Shown in pieces: positions 41,206-47,959 of a DNA stretch of 47,959 nucleotides. Source of the DNA: JAXDJJ01 sp034665745. Its GTDB lineage: Bacteria; Actinomycetota; CADDZG01; WHSQ01. The DNA is taken from NCBI GenBank assembly GCA_034665745.1, contig JAXDJJ010000033.1, positions 1 through 47,959 of the forward strand, given 5' to 3'. The notes below the pieces were generated by a model, which had not been told where the DNA came from, made no database searches, and was given only the letters and a program-made list of their open reading frames with translations. The position numbers were made by a program, and so were the translations under genes. Numbering within the stretch: the first letter of the stretch is position 1; the number at the start of each line of letters is the position of its first letter.

Positions 41206-42948
41206 CTAGCGTCCTTCTCCACTGCCGAGAACTCCGAGGTTGCTACCGATCTCGATCAACGCGTTCTGGACCTGGTCACCGGTGCAGCGCCCCGTGCTCA
41301 AGGACTCTTCGTAGTCGGTCATGTTGTGCGACGGCGCCGCGATGCCGGCGGCGTTAGCCGCACGGATGTCGTATTGCTGCGCAGGGATGATGTATCCGAT
41401 GTGATCGTTCGCCATCCCGAACACCATGACGTTGCGAGCTCGTGACAAATAGTCCTTCGTTGTAAGGCTGATCGACGAGAAGATCTCACCGGGCGCCTCC
41501 ATGAAGACGAGAGCATCGCCGCGGTCGCCGGGAACGAAGCCATCGGCACCTTGAGGGATCCCTGGTGTGCCGATCCGGATCCCACCGATGGGGGACAAGA
41601 CGCTGATCGGCCCTGCGCTGACGCAGCTGGGGGTGTTTGCGTCCCCCTTCTGCTGGATGCTCTGGGACGGTCCGGCTGCGTGCGGGCCCGGTACCGTGGT
41701 GTCTCGCATGAAGATGCCGGCCTTGTTGGCCGCAACGAGCGAGTCGTTGTCCGCTGGGATCGTCAGGATGCGCTGTTCGGTCACGATCTCGTTGGACTTC
41801 ATCGTGTAGGTGTTGTTCTGCGCTGACTCGTAGACGTAATTCGCCAGGCCATAGCCGATCCCGTCGCGGCCGAAGCCACGGTTGACGGTTTGGTCACCGA
41901 GGCCACCCGGCATGAATACGGTCGTCCCACCCCACAGCTCTTCGAGCTTCTTGGCGAGGTGGCCGATGAATCCACTGTGCATCACCGCATTGCTGGCGGT
42001 CACCGTCGGATGAACACCGAAGTTCACGAGTGTGGTGATCGTGTCACCGGGGTGCACTGCACCGGGGTTACCGCCGCTAGCGGAGTCGCCTGGTGGCAAC
42101 GCAACTGCACGCACCCAGGTCAGCTCGGCATCGGGAACGGCTCGGGTCACGATGCGACGGTCGACGTTGAAGGCCTTCGCAGGGATCGCCCCGGTCTGGA
42201 GCTCTGCGGGCTGCATCGAGTGAACCGCGTTTCGAAGCGCTTCTTTGATCTGGTCCCGAACGAAGAGGTAGTACCAGGACGGCGTCTTCGATGTCGTGTC
42301 TGCGCTTGCGTGGGTGTGGGTTGCAGCGATCACGAAGTTCTTGGCCGGGATGTCGATGCCCTCGGCAGCGAACTCCTGGGAGAGAGATTGAGTGATGGCG
42401 CGAGAGCCGCAGGTGTCCTGCGGAGGGGTGGAGTTGTCCGGGCAGATCGAAGGGTCGTACCCGTAGAACCACGACACCGTGTCGATGACCACGAACGCAA
42501 CGGTGGTCTCTCCATTCGAGATCGCGAGAGCTCGTGCCTTGATACCAAGCTCGTCTACGCCGGTTGCCCAGACCCGGTCGAACGTGCGGATGCAAGACGG
42601 GTCGCTGGTGGGGGTGTACTCGAATTCGAAGGACCCACAGTCGTAGTTGGTCCCGTCCAGGTTCCCGTCCGCGTTCCAGTCCCCGCCGTCGGACACAGGG
42701 ATGGGAGCGATCGACTCATCGTCGGCTCCAACCAAGAATGTCCCACCGGGAAGCCGGCCACCGGCCTGGATCGCCTGCTGGATGCCGGCAACATCCTCGA
42801 GTTGGGCGTCTGCATCGAGGGCCTTGTGCGTGTCCGTGAGAGAAGCGGCCGGACGCGCAGGCACGAGGCCCGCGGTGGCCCAGGCAACGCCGAGCACGAG
42901 GGTTCCGGTAAGCACACCGGTCAAGATGGAGAGAAAGGTTCGTCGCAT
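41206..42948 (-). CDS. Neutral-ceramidase-like exported protein
   Basis: A 580-residue exported protein: signal-like segment (MRRTFLSILTGVLTGTLVLG), then a region with ELGIKARALAISNGETTVAFVVIDTV and AATHTHASADTT. The latter matches the zinc/catalytic HTH of neutral ceramidases, but their HTHSGP (the Ser being the nucleophile) is here HTHASA, so that Ser is replaced by Ala. The C-terminal part has IFSSISLTTKDYLSRARNVMVFGMANDHIGYI, also as in the family. It may be a metal-dependent amidase with altered catalysis. Start is uncertain: ATG 42948 or, with a poor context, TTG 43008. Confidence 0.75.
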   Translation of the reverse strand: MRRTFLSILTGVLTGTLVLGVAWATAGLVPARPAASLTDTHKALDADAQLEDVAGIQQAIQAGGRLPGGTFLVGADDESIAPIPVSDGGDWNADGNLDGTNYDCGSFEFEYTPTSDPSCIRTFDRVWATGVDELGIKARALAISNGETTVAFVVIDTVSWFYGYDPSICPDNSTPPQDTCGSRAITQSLSQEFAAEGIDIPAKNFVIAATHTHASADTTSKTPSWYYLFVRDQIKEALRNAVHSMQPAELQTGAIPAKAFNVDRRIVTRAVPDAELTWVRAVALPPGDSASGGNPGAVHPGDTITTLVNFGVHPTVTASNAVMHSGFIGHLAKKLEELWGGTTVFMPGGLGDQTVNRGFGRDGIGYGLANYVYESAQNNTYTMKSNEIVTEQRILTIPADNDSLVAANKAGIFMRDTTVPGPHAAGPSQSIQQKGDANTPSCVSAGPISVLSPIGGIRIGTPGIPQGADGFVPGDRGDALVFMEAPGEIFSSISLTTKDYLSRARNVMVFGMANDHIGYIIPAQQYDIRAANAAGIAAPSHNMTDYEESLSTGRCTGDQVQNALIEIGSNLGVLGSGEGR

Positions 42949-43049
42949 GAAGGGCTTCGATTCGCCGCTTTTGTCCCTTGTCCTGCCTGTCTCTGCGGAT
43001 ATCCCCAAACCACTGGTGTGCTGATCTGGTTCCCCTAGAGTGCTCCGTC

Positions 43050-43664
43050 ATGACCGAACCAGGGACCAGCGGTTTCCCGCCCCCACCCCCACCGGAAACT
43101 CCCAGCGCTCCAGTAGCTACTCCGCCGCGCTCTCCCCGTATCTCGCCGGCCACCCTTGCGATCGTGGTCATCGGTGTTCTCGCCGCAGTGGGTGCCTATG
43201 TAGCCGTCACGAAGGCCACCGACAAGGTCGCACCGAGCGCCGATGAAGTGTCGTCGGCGTTCGTTCCCGTCAGCGGTTACGAGTACAGCGAGATGCCCGC
43301 AGCTGCGCTCGAGCCCTTGCGTGCTGCGTTCGCCAGTCAAGCCGGAGAGGAAGCGGTAGCGCATTTCGACGCCCGTGAGCTCACACAAGATGGCACCACC
43401 GCAGCTGTCGTCTTCATCCTCTCCGTCGATCCCGACTCGATGACGGGTGGATTCGAGGCGTCTTACGTGACGGGCTTCACGGCGACATCTCAGGCGCAGG
43501 TGGAAGACACTCAGTTCGGCCAGACCGCCGGACACATCGCCGAGACCCCGATGGGGACGATCGCGTTCTTCTTCGACGAGGATGGTTTCGCGTTCAATGT
43601 GGTCGGTAGGGACAAGCCGACCGTGGAATCGATCGCTCGCAGCCTGGAGTCCGGCAACTCCTAG
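43050..43664 (+). CDS. Hypothetical membrane-anchored protein
   Basis: A 204-residue protein that I do not recognise. A Pro-rich cytoplasmic start (GFPPPPPPETPSAP) is followed by one transmembrane helix (LAIVVIGVLAAVGAYVAV) and an outside domain with a compact alpha/beta pattern (FVPVSGYEYSEMP, AVVFILSVDPDSMTGGFEAS). TAGAGT 8 nt before ATG 43050 suggests a leaderless transcript. An in-frame start at 42978 would lie within the divergent gene. Its stop shares the CTAG tetramer with the convergent PAP2 gene. Confidence 0.68.
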   Translation: MTEPGTSGFPPPPPPETPSAPVATPPRSPRISPATLAIVVIGVLAAVGAYVAVTKATDKVAPSADEVSSAFVPVSGYEYSEMPAAALEPLRAAFASQAGEEAVAHFDARELTQDGTTAAVVFILSVDPDSMTGGFEASYVTGFTATSQAQVEDTQFGQTAGHIAETPMGTIAFFFDEDGFAFNVVGRDKPTVESIARSLESGNS

Positions 43665-44389
43665 AGGGCTTCCGGAGCCAAGCCTTCGTCGACCTCGACC
43701 TTCGGTTTGCCTCGCTCGACGCGCCAGATGCTGAAGGCGGCGGTAGATGCTGCCAGCCACGCCAACCCCAAGGCATAGCCCCCGAGTACGTCGGTGATGT
43801 AGTGAACCCCGAGGGCGAGGCGTGAGAACCCGATCGCCAGCACAAGCAACACTGCGCCGGCTGCGACCCACCTTCGCCTTGGCTTGTCGAACATCGGCAG
43901 GAACACGAGGAGCAGCGACCCGTAACCGACCATCGATGACATCGAATGGCCCGAGGGAAAACTCTTGCCGTGGGCAGTCGCAACGGGCGCGACCAACGAG
44001 GGCCGAGGGCGGTCGACGAGGATCTTGACGATCGAATCGATGAAGCTCCCCACGAGTCCCGTCACCACGAGGAAGAGAGCAAGACGCGTGTGCCCGTTGC
44101 GCCATAGCCACAGAGCCGACAGTCCGGTGAGTAGGTAGAACCAAGGTGGGCCACCGAAGAAGCTGACGATCTCCATCAAGGTCACGAGCCACGGTGAGTC
44201 CTTTACCCAGTCATGGAGGCCCCTCGCCGCAGATGTGTCGACCCGCGTGAAGGGGCCATGCTGGGTCACCTCTCTAAGGAGGAGTCCGAAGGGGATCGCA
44301 ACTAGCAGGATGGCGAGCGCGAACAACGTGACCCTGAGCCCATAGCGCTGCTCGGGATCCATCCGCTTCTTCCAGAACCCATCTGTCAT
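43661..44389 (-). CDS. PAP2-family membrane phosphatase
   Basis: A 242-residue integral membrane protein with six hydrophobic segments and the complete PAP2 phosphatase signature: KILVDRPRP, FPSGHSM and SRLALGVHYITD. It would dephosphorylate a lipid such as phosphatidate, PGP or undecaprenyl pyrophosphate at the outer face. A second PAP2 domain and a DedA-like protein are encoded next door, so the region looks like a lipid phosphate or carrier recycling cluster. It converges on the previous gene with a 4-nt overlap. Confidence 0.9.
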   Translation of the reverse strand: MTDGFWKKRMDPEQRYGLRVTLFALAILLVAIPFGLLLREVTQHGPFTRVDTSAARGLHDWVKDSPWLVTLMEIVSFFGGPPWFYLLTGLSALWLWRNGHTRLALFLVVTGLVGSFIDSIVKILVDRPRPSLVAPVATAHGKSFPSGHSMSSMVGYGSLLLVFLPMFDKPRRRWVAAGAVLLVLAIGFSRLALGVHYITDVLGGYALGLAWLAASTAAFSIWRVERGKPKVEVDEGLAPEAL

Positions 44390-44432
44390 CTGAGGATGTT
44401 TGCCCTATCCATCCTGCGAGCAAAACCCGGCA

Positions 44433-45059
44433 GTGAAGCTCAAAGACGCTCCTCGTGTTGTTCTGCTGTGGTTGGCGGTGGTTCGGCTTGTCATCAGCAT
44501 CGCCGCCATCCCGCTTGCTCCGTTCCTGTATCGGGAGCATTTCATCCTGCTGGTCCTCATGCGTCCCACGAAGGAAGTGCTGCTCGCGGCTGGTTTCCTC
44601 ATCAGGGCAGGCAAGGTGGATCTGTTGCCGGTGTTGCTCGCCGCGGTTCCCTTGATGGTGCTCGGTGTTTGGCTCTTCTTCTATCTCGGCCGCGCGTACT
44701 CGAAAGACATCGTGAAGGGCGAAGTGCCTGGGATCGGAGGCCGGCTCCTCAAGGCAGACAAGGTGAAGGAGATGGGCAAGCTGCTCGATAAGCAAGGGTC
44801 GCGCCTGGTCTTCCTCGGACGGTTGGCAGCGTTCCCTTCAGCAGTCGTAGCGGCAGCCGCTGGTGCATTCAAGCAACGCCCACGCGAGTTCCTTCCGGCC
44901 GATGGTCTCGGAGCTCTCGTGTCCATCTCGGTTGCGATCGCGGCGGGGTACTTCCTAGGTGAGGCTTACGAGGATGCGTCCCCGGTGCTTTCGGTGATCG
45001 GTGTCGCAGTGCTCGTGGGGGCCGCCGTGCTCCTCGGCAGGTATCTGAAGAAGAACTAG
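44433..45059 (+). CDS. DedA/SNARE-associated (VTT-domain) membrane protein
   Basis: A 208-residue membrane protein with a DedA-type core: FYLGRAYSKDIVKG, GSRLVFLGRLAAFPSAVVAAAAGAF and the re-entrant/helical C-terminus. Members of this superfamily are lipid or undecaprenyl-phosphate scramblases/flippases. That function fits the neighbouring PAP2 enzymes. The start is uncertain: GTG 44433 gives MKLKDAPRVV; TTG 44400 would add eleven residues. Divergent from the PAP2 gene by about 43 nt. Its stop TAG shares CTAG with the convergent lipid-kinase gene. Confidence 0.78.
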   Translation: MKLKDAPRVVLLWLAVVRLVISIAAIPLAPFLYREHFILLVLMRPTKEVLLAAGFLIRAGKVDLLPVLLAAVPLMVLGVWLFFYLGRAYSKDIVKGEVPGIGGRLLKADKVKEMGKLLDKQGSRLVFLGRLAAFPSAVVAAAAGAFKQRPREFLPADGLGALVSISVAIAAGYFLGEAYEDASPVLSVIGVAVLVGAAVLLGRYLKKN

Positions 45060-46519
45060 TCGCCGGCGGGCGCGAAGACCGTCAACCGCTTGCTCGATTT
45101 CTCGACGACGAACTCATCAGGCCCATCGAAGGTCTCGCCATCACGGGCGAGCCGCAGCGGGCCTTGTCGCGACTTCACTCTGAGTCGCTCAGCTACGCGC
45201 TGTTCGTAGATGCGGCTGCGACCCAACCTGCCCGTCACAACCGATGCGATCAAGCGTGTGCGAGCAAGTGGTGCGGACGCGCTGACGATCCTGATGTCGA
45301 GCTTGCCGTCGTCGAGACGGTCACGCCACGTAGGGGCGAATCCGCTCGGGTGGTAGCGGCAGTTGCCGATGAAGATCATCCAGATCTTGCGCGACTCACC
45401 GTCGATCTCTACCTCGGTGGGTTCGCTGCGGCGGAGGACGCGCCATAGTGCGAACAACAATGCGGGCCACTTCCCGATCCTGTCCTCGAGCTTCTCTCGT
45501 GCGTCCACTAGCTCGGGGTAGGCCCCGAAGCTTGCGGTGTTGAGGAATATCTGGTCGTCGATCGTCGCAACATCCATAGAGATCGCGTGGCCTTCTCTCA
45601 ACGCGGCGATCGACGTGTCGACGTCTTCCAAGCCCACATCGCGCGCCAGGTGATTCAACGTGCCGCCGGGCACCACCAACAACGGCTTGTCGCTGTCGAG
45701 GGCCACCTGTGCCGCGCAGTTGATCGAGCCATCACCGCCGCTGATGCCGAGGACGTCTCCCTCGACCGAGGCCAGGACATCCTTCAGCTCATCTCCCGCC
45801 TCAGGATCGAACTCGACGAGGTCGACGTCGGCGAGAGCGTCTCTGACTTCGTCGGTCACGCTTCGTGCCAGCGCTGAACCCGCGGCGGTGTTCACGACGA
45901 TCGCGACCCCCTTGCCGGAGGGCCGAGCCTCCACCTCTGCCCGCTCAGCCTGACCCGCGGCCCTGGCTTCCGACGGCGCGATCGGCCAGAACGATCGGGT
46001 CGCAACCGCGACCCCGGTTCCGAGGGCAGCACCTGCGAGGACATCGCTCGGATAGTGGGCACCCGTGTACACCCGTGAGTACGCGACCGCGGCGGCGAGG
46101 GGGCCGAGGGGAGCCCCGAGATAGGGGAGTTCCATCGCGGCCCCCGTGGCGAAGGCGAATGCCGAAGCCGAGTGCCCCGAAGGGAACGATGACGAGCGCG
46201 GGAAGCGGTGCAACCTGCGAACAAGAGGGACGTCATCGACGACCGGTCTGGGTCTGCGGGTCAACAACTTTGCCGGACCGTTGGCGATCGCCGAGCTCAA
46301 GGCCACCGACAGGAGTCCCCGGGCTGCCGCCCTGCGGCCGAAGCGCCCGCCGAACAACCACAGGAGTCCCGAGATCCCGATCCAGAGGAGCGACCGGTTG
46401 GCGGCGTGTGACAGGCGGGGCAAGGTTTCGTCGAGGACCGGGGTGTGTTTCAGGGCGCTCTTGCGGAACCACCTGAGGTCCTGATCGTGGATGTAGCTAA
46501 GCAAGCTTCTGATCGTCAT
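45056..46519 (-). CDS. Fused PAP2 phosphatase-diacylglycerol/lipid kinase
   Basis: A 487-residue two-domain enzyme. Residues ~30-185 are a membrane PAP2 domain with RRPRP, SSFPSGHSASA and SRVYTGAHYPSD. From ~205 a DAGK/LCB5-type catalytic domain follows, with VVNTAAGSA, GGDGSINCAA and VPGGTLNHLARDVG, and a C-terminal GETFDGPDEFVVE. A phosphatase and a lipid kinase on one chain would act on opposite sides of the same lipid pool. The fusion is known in actinobacterial annotation; substrates are not. AGAGAGG lies close before ATG 46519. Confidence 0.88.
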   Translation of the reverse strand: MTIRSLLSYIHDQDLRWFRKSALKHTPVLDETLPRLSHAANRSLLWIGISGLLWLFGGRFGRRAAARGLLSVALSSAIANGPAKLLTRRPRPVVDDVPLVRRLHRFPRSSSFPSGHSASAFAFATGAAMELPYLGAPLGPLAAAVAYSRVYTGAHYPSDVLAGAALGTGVAVATRSFWPIAPSEARAAGQAERAEVEARPSGKGVAIVVNTAAGSALARSVTDEVRDALADVDLVEFDPEAGDELKDVLASVEGDVLGISGGDGSINCAAQVALDSDKPLLVVPGGTLNHLARDVGLEDVDTSIAALREGHAISMDVATIDDQIFLNTASFGAYPELVDAREKLEDRIGKWPALLFALWRVLRRSEPTEVEIDGESRKIWMIFIGNCRYHPSGFAPTWRDRLDDGKLDIRIVSASAPLARTRLIASVVTGRLGRSRIYEQRVAERLRVKSRQGPLRLARDGETFDGPDEFVVEKSSKRLTVFAPAGD

Positions 46520-46638
46520 CCACCTCTCTTACCCAGATCGCCATTTGTAGTGCCTTGACTGCGCGATGCGACTGAGGTGAACTGTCCCCGGCCCCGACCG
46601 GGGTCCAAACAGGCGGAGATCCGAGGAGGGGTGTTTTC

Positions 46639-47799
46639 TTGAAAGCTGGGCGAAAGCTTGCTTTGCTCATGGCCGTAACGGCCGTGACGATGGGGATCCC
46701 GGTGGTAGCGAATGCACAAGCTACGGCCGATTACACGGTCCAGTTGGGTTTCAACGTGCCGAAAGGATTCTCCAGCAGGGTGGCGGCTCCGATCGATCAC
46801 GGAACCCCCACGATCAATGTTGCGATGAACGATGTCGTCGACCTTGTCGGCAGCGAGTACCTCGTTCTCCCAGAAGGCACGGGCCCGCTCGAGTGGCATT
46901 CGGAGAACACCCAAGAGCTTGACGCTCCTTTCGGGATGATCGCATCCGATCCGGATGCGGACCTCGAGGAGCCGTTCCCGAGTGAGGCCGCTTACAAGTT
47001 CAATATCGAGGGCATCGACACCCAAACGGATCCTTCCTGCGGCGCCACAGCGGACGCTCCTTGCGAGGTCGATGGGTCGACCCTGTTCAACGGTGGCGAC
47101 CGCACTCCGTCCGATGGCCACTGGTACGTCCAGATCACTGCTCAGCCCGGTGACAGCTTGTGGGTGACCACTCCCTTCGCCGACTCACACCTGGCGTCGC
47201 TCAAGATCAACGTGGTCGCGACCGGTGTTGATACCCAGGCATTCATCGACAGCGCGGCTGCAGCGATCAAGGCTGAAGAGAAGGACGAGGCCGCGGCCAT
47301 CAACGCGAAGCTCAGTAAGGGTTCGACGAAGCACAAGGTTGGTGGCAAGACGGTCTGGGACGCGTACGCCGGTTACGACACCGAGACCATCTCGCTGTTC
47401 GCGTTCTACCCGAAGAAGCTCATCATCAAGAAGGGCGACAAGGTCCGCTGGCACTTCTCGAGCCTTCATCTCGAGCAGCACGGTCTTGCGTTCCCGCTGA
47501 GCTCCGCCAAGGACATCGTTTCGAATGGGGCGATCCCGGTGTGCGATCCAGATGGTGACTCGGGTCAAGGTCCGGACGAGTTCACCGTCGATTTCGAAAC
47601 GTTCACCTGCGCAAGCGGCACACTTGAGCTCGATCTGACGCAGGCCCTTCTGGAAGAGTCCGGCGACGGCAAGTACCCGGGTGGCGCCAAGAAGGTCGAG
47701 AATTCCGGCTTGCGAGGTCGGAACATACCGACAGCTCCGGGGATGACGGGTGGGAGCGACCCTTGGGATCTCGTCTTCACCAAGACGACGGATTCCTAG
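46639..47799 (+). CDS. Secreted cupredoxin-like protein, interrupted by an in-frame TAG
   Basis: A 386-residue product if the TAG is a true stop. TTG 46639 has AGGAGGG 8 nt upstream. A signal peptide (to VVANAQ) is followed by two beta-sandwich regions. The second has a cupredoxin pattern, FYPKKLIIKKGDKVRWHFSS and LEQHGLAF, the usual first copper-binding His. The reading frame hits TAG at 47797-47799, but continues open for 20 more codons that encode the missing Cys-His-Met copper loop (see next entry). So the protein is either a broken gene, a sequencing/assembly error, or subject to readthrough. The intact gene would encode 407 residues. Confidence 0.85.
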   Translation: MKAGRKLALLMAVTAVTMGIPVVANAQATADYTVQLGFNVPKGFSSRVAAPIDHGTPTINVAMNDVVDLVGSEYLVLPEGTGPLEWHSENTQELDAPFGMIASDPDADLEEPFPSEAAYKFNIEGIDTQTDPSCGATADAPCEVDGSTLFNGGDRTPSDGHWYVQITAQPGDSLWVTTPFADSHLASLKINVVATGVDTQAFIDSAAAAIKAEEKDEAAAINAKLSKGSTKHKVGGKTVWDAYAGYDTETISLFAFYPKKLIIKKGDKVRWHFSSLHLEQHGLAFPLSSAKDIVSNGAIPVCDPDGDSGQGPDEFTVDFETFTCASGTLELDLTQALLEESGDGKYPGGAKKVENSGLRGRNIPTAPGMTGGSDPWDLVFTKTTDS

Positions 47800-47862
47800 G
47801 GCTACAAGTACATCTGCACGTTCCACGGTGGCTTCATGAACGCCTACGTGGTCGTTCACTAA
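47797..47862 (+). pseudogene. In-frame continuation after TAG carrying the cupredoxin Cys-His-Met copper loop
   Basis: Directly after TAG the same frame reads GYKYICTFHGGFM and on to NAYVVVH and TAA at 47860-47862. YxC-x2-H-x3-M is the classical C-terminal ligand loop of plastocyanin-like cupredoxins. A single base change (for example GAG to TAG) explains the interruption, giving DSEGYKYIC. Without this tail three of the four copper ligands are lost. Confidence 0.8.
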
Positions 47863-47959
47863 CTAAGTACCGGTAAACAAAGAGGGCGGCCCCCGCGGGG
47901 GCCGCCCTCTTTGTTTACCGGTACTTAGTTAGTGAACGACCACGTAGGCGTTCATGAAG
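47832..47959. repeat. Perfect 128-bp inverted repeat (64-nt arms, no loop) at the window end
   Basis: The centre lies between 47895 and 47896. Every base from 47832 to 47895 is mirrored as reverse complement up to the last base of the window. The central ~42 bp (47875-47916) is a natural-looking terminator stem flanked by AAACAAAG and CTTTGTTT. The outer part mirrors the coding end of the cupredoxin gene, which is unlikely to be biological. Confidence 0.95.
47875..47916 (+). terminator. Terminator hairpin after the cupredoxin gene (within the palindrome)
   Basis: A GC-rich stem with arms ending in AAACAAAG and CTTTGTTT; the right arm ends in a T-rich stretch, as in a Rho-independent terminator for the cupredoxin gene whose last codon is at 47862. 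Because the whole end of the window is a perfect palindrome, the right arm beyond the centre may be an artefact. Confidence 0.6.

Noticed and set aside
41890..43038. 382-residue plus-strand open frame
   Set aside because: It is a shadow of the ceramidase-like gene; composition is Arg/Gly-rich without a domain.
47797..47799. Genome-wide reassignment of TAG to a sense codon
   Set aside because: Many well-supported genes here end at TAG with normal family lengths (smpB, cysM, fetB-like, rdgB, the DJ-1-like gene), so TAG is a normal stop.
47832..47959. Hairpin telomere or attachment site at the end
   Set aside because: The palindrome runs through a coding end and a terminator, and its 128-bp length fits an assembly fold-back; nothing telomere-like or integrase-like is near.

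Overview
The window is a dense, high-GC bacterial chromosome segment. By gene content and order it comes from an Actinomycetota bacterium, probably an uncultured lineage rather than a well-studied genus. The main evidence is a WhiB protein beside a phosphomannomutase/isomerase set (as around whiB2-pmmA in mycobacteria) and a mec-cysO-cysM-murI-MBL-rph-rdgB run in almost the same order as M. tuberculosis Rv1334-Rv1341. An ftsE-ftsX-M23-ctp-smpB-ssrA block supports the same placement. Many genes lack a Shine-Dalgarno and instead carry a TAnnnT element 6-9 nt before the start, as expected of leaderless actinobacterial mRNAs. No phage, insertion sequence or CRISPR array was found; the gene content looks like core chromosome.

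Layout: 1-5.4 kb holds the end of a histidine kinase, a GNAT acetyltransferase, WhiB, then manB, Trm112-like, a phosphoglucose/phosphomannose isomerase and ahcY. 5.4-10 kb pairs a KimA-type potassium permease with a divergent KdpD/KdpE-like two-component system. 10-14.2 kb has a ComF-like protein, a NarL-type regulator and secA. 14.2-15.9 kb has two exported proteins, one a Cys/Asp-rich repeat protein with an LPFTG sorting signal. 16-19.6 kb has a FetAB-like ABC pair, prfB with its programmed +1 frameshift, and an R2lox-like metal oxidase. 19.6-25.4 kb is the cell-division and ribosome-rescue block, ending in the tmRNA gene.

25.4-30.2 kb carries secreted beta-propeller proteins, a Gmad2 lipoprotein whose ribosome binding site lies in a strong hairpin, and a GAF histidine kinase. 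30.2-35.8 kb is a tightly overlapping operon: selD, a JAMM protease, a CysO-like sulfur carrier, cysM, murI, a metallo-beta-lactamase-fold hydrolase, rph and rdgB. The opposite strand then carries a VOC protein, an MFS exporter, an inositol-monophosphatase-like enzyme, a lipoprotein and tRNA-Leu(UAG). 39-46.5 kb holds an M15-like secreted protein, a DJ-1/PfpI protein, a ceramidase-like protein, two PAP2-type phosphatases (one fused to a lipid kinase) and a DedA-like protein.

The last gene is a secreted cupredoxin-like protein interrupted by an in-frame TAG just before its Cys-His-Met copper loop. The window then ends in a perfect 128-bp palindrome that looks like an assembly or library fold-back.

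The most useful second-look items are the interrupted cupredoxin, the CysO homologue with two residues after its GlyGly next to a JAMM protease, the sequestered ribosome binding sites, the palindromic stop codons shared by convergent genes, and the RF2 frameshift. I did not find a clearly new multi-gene system.
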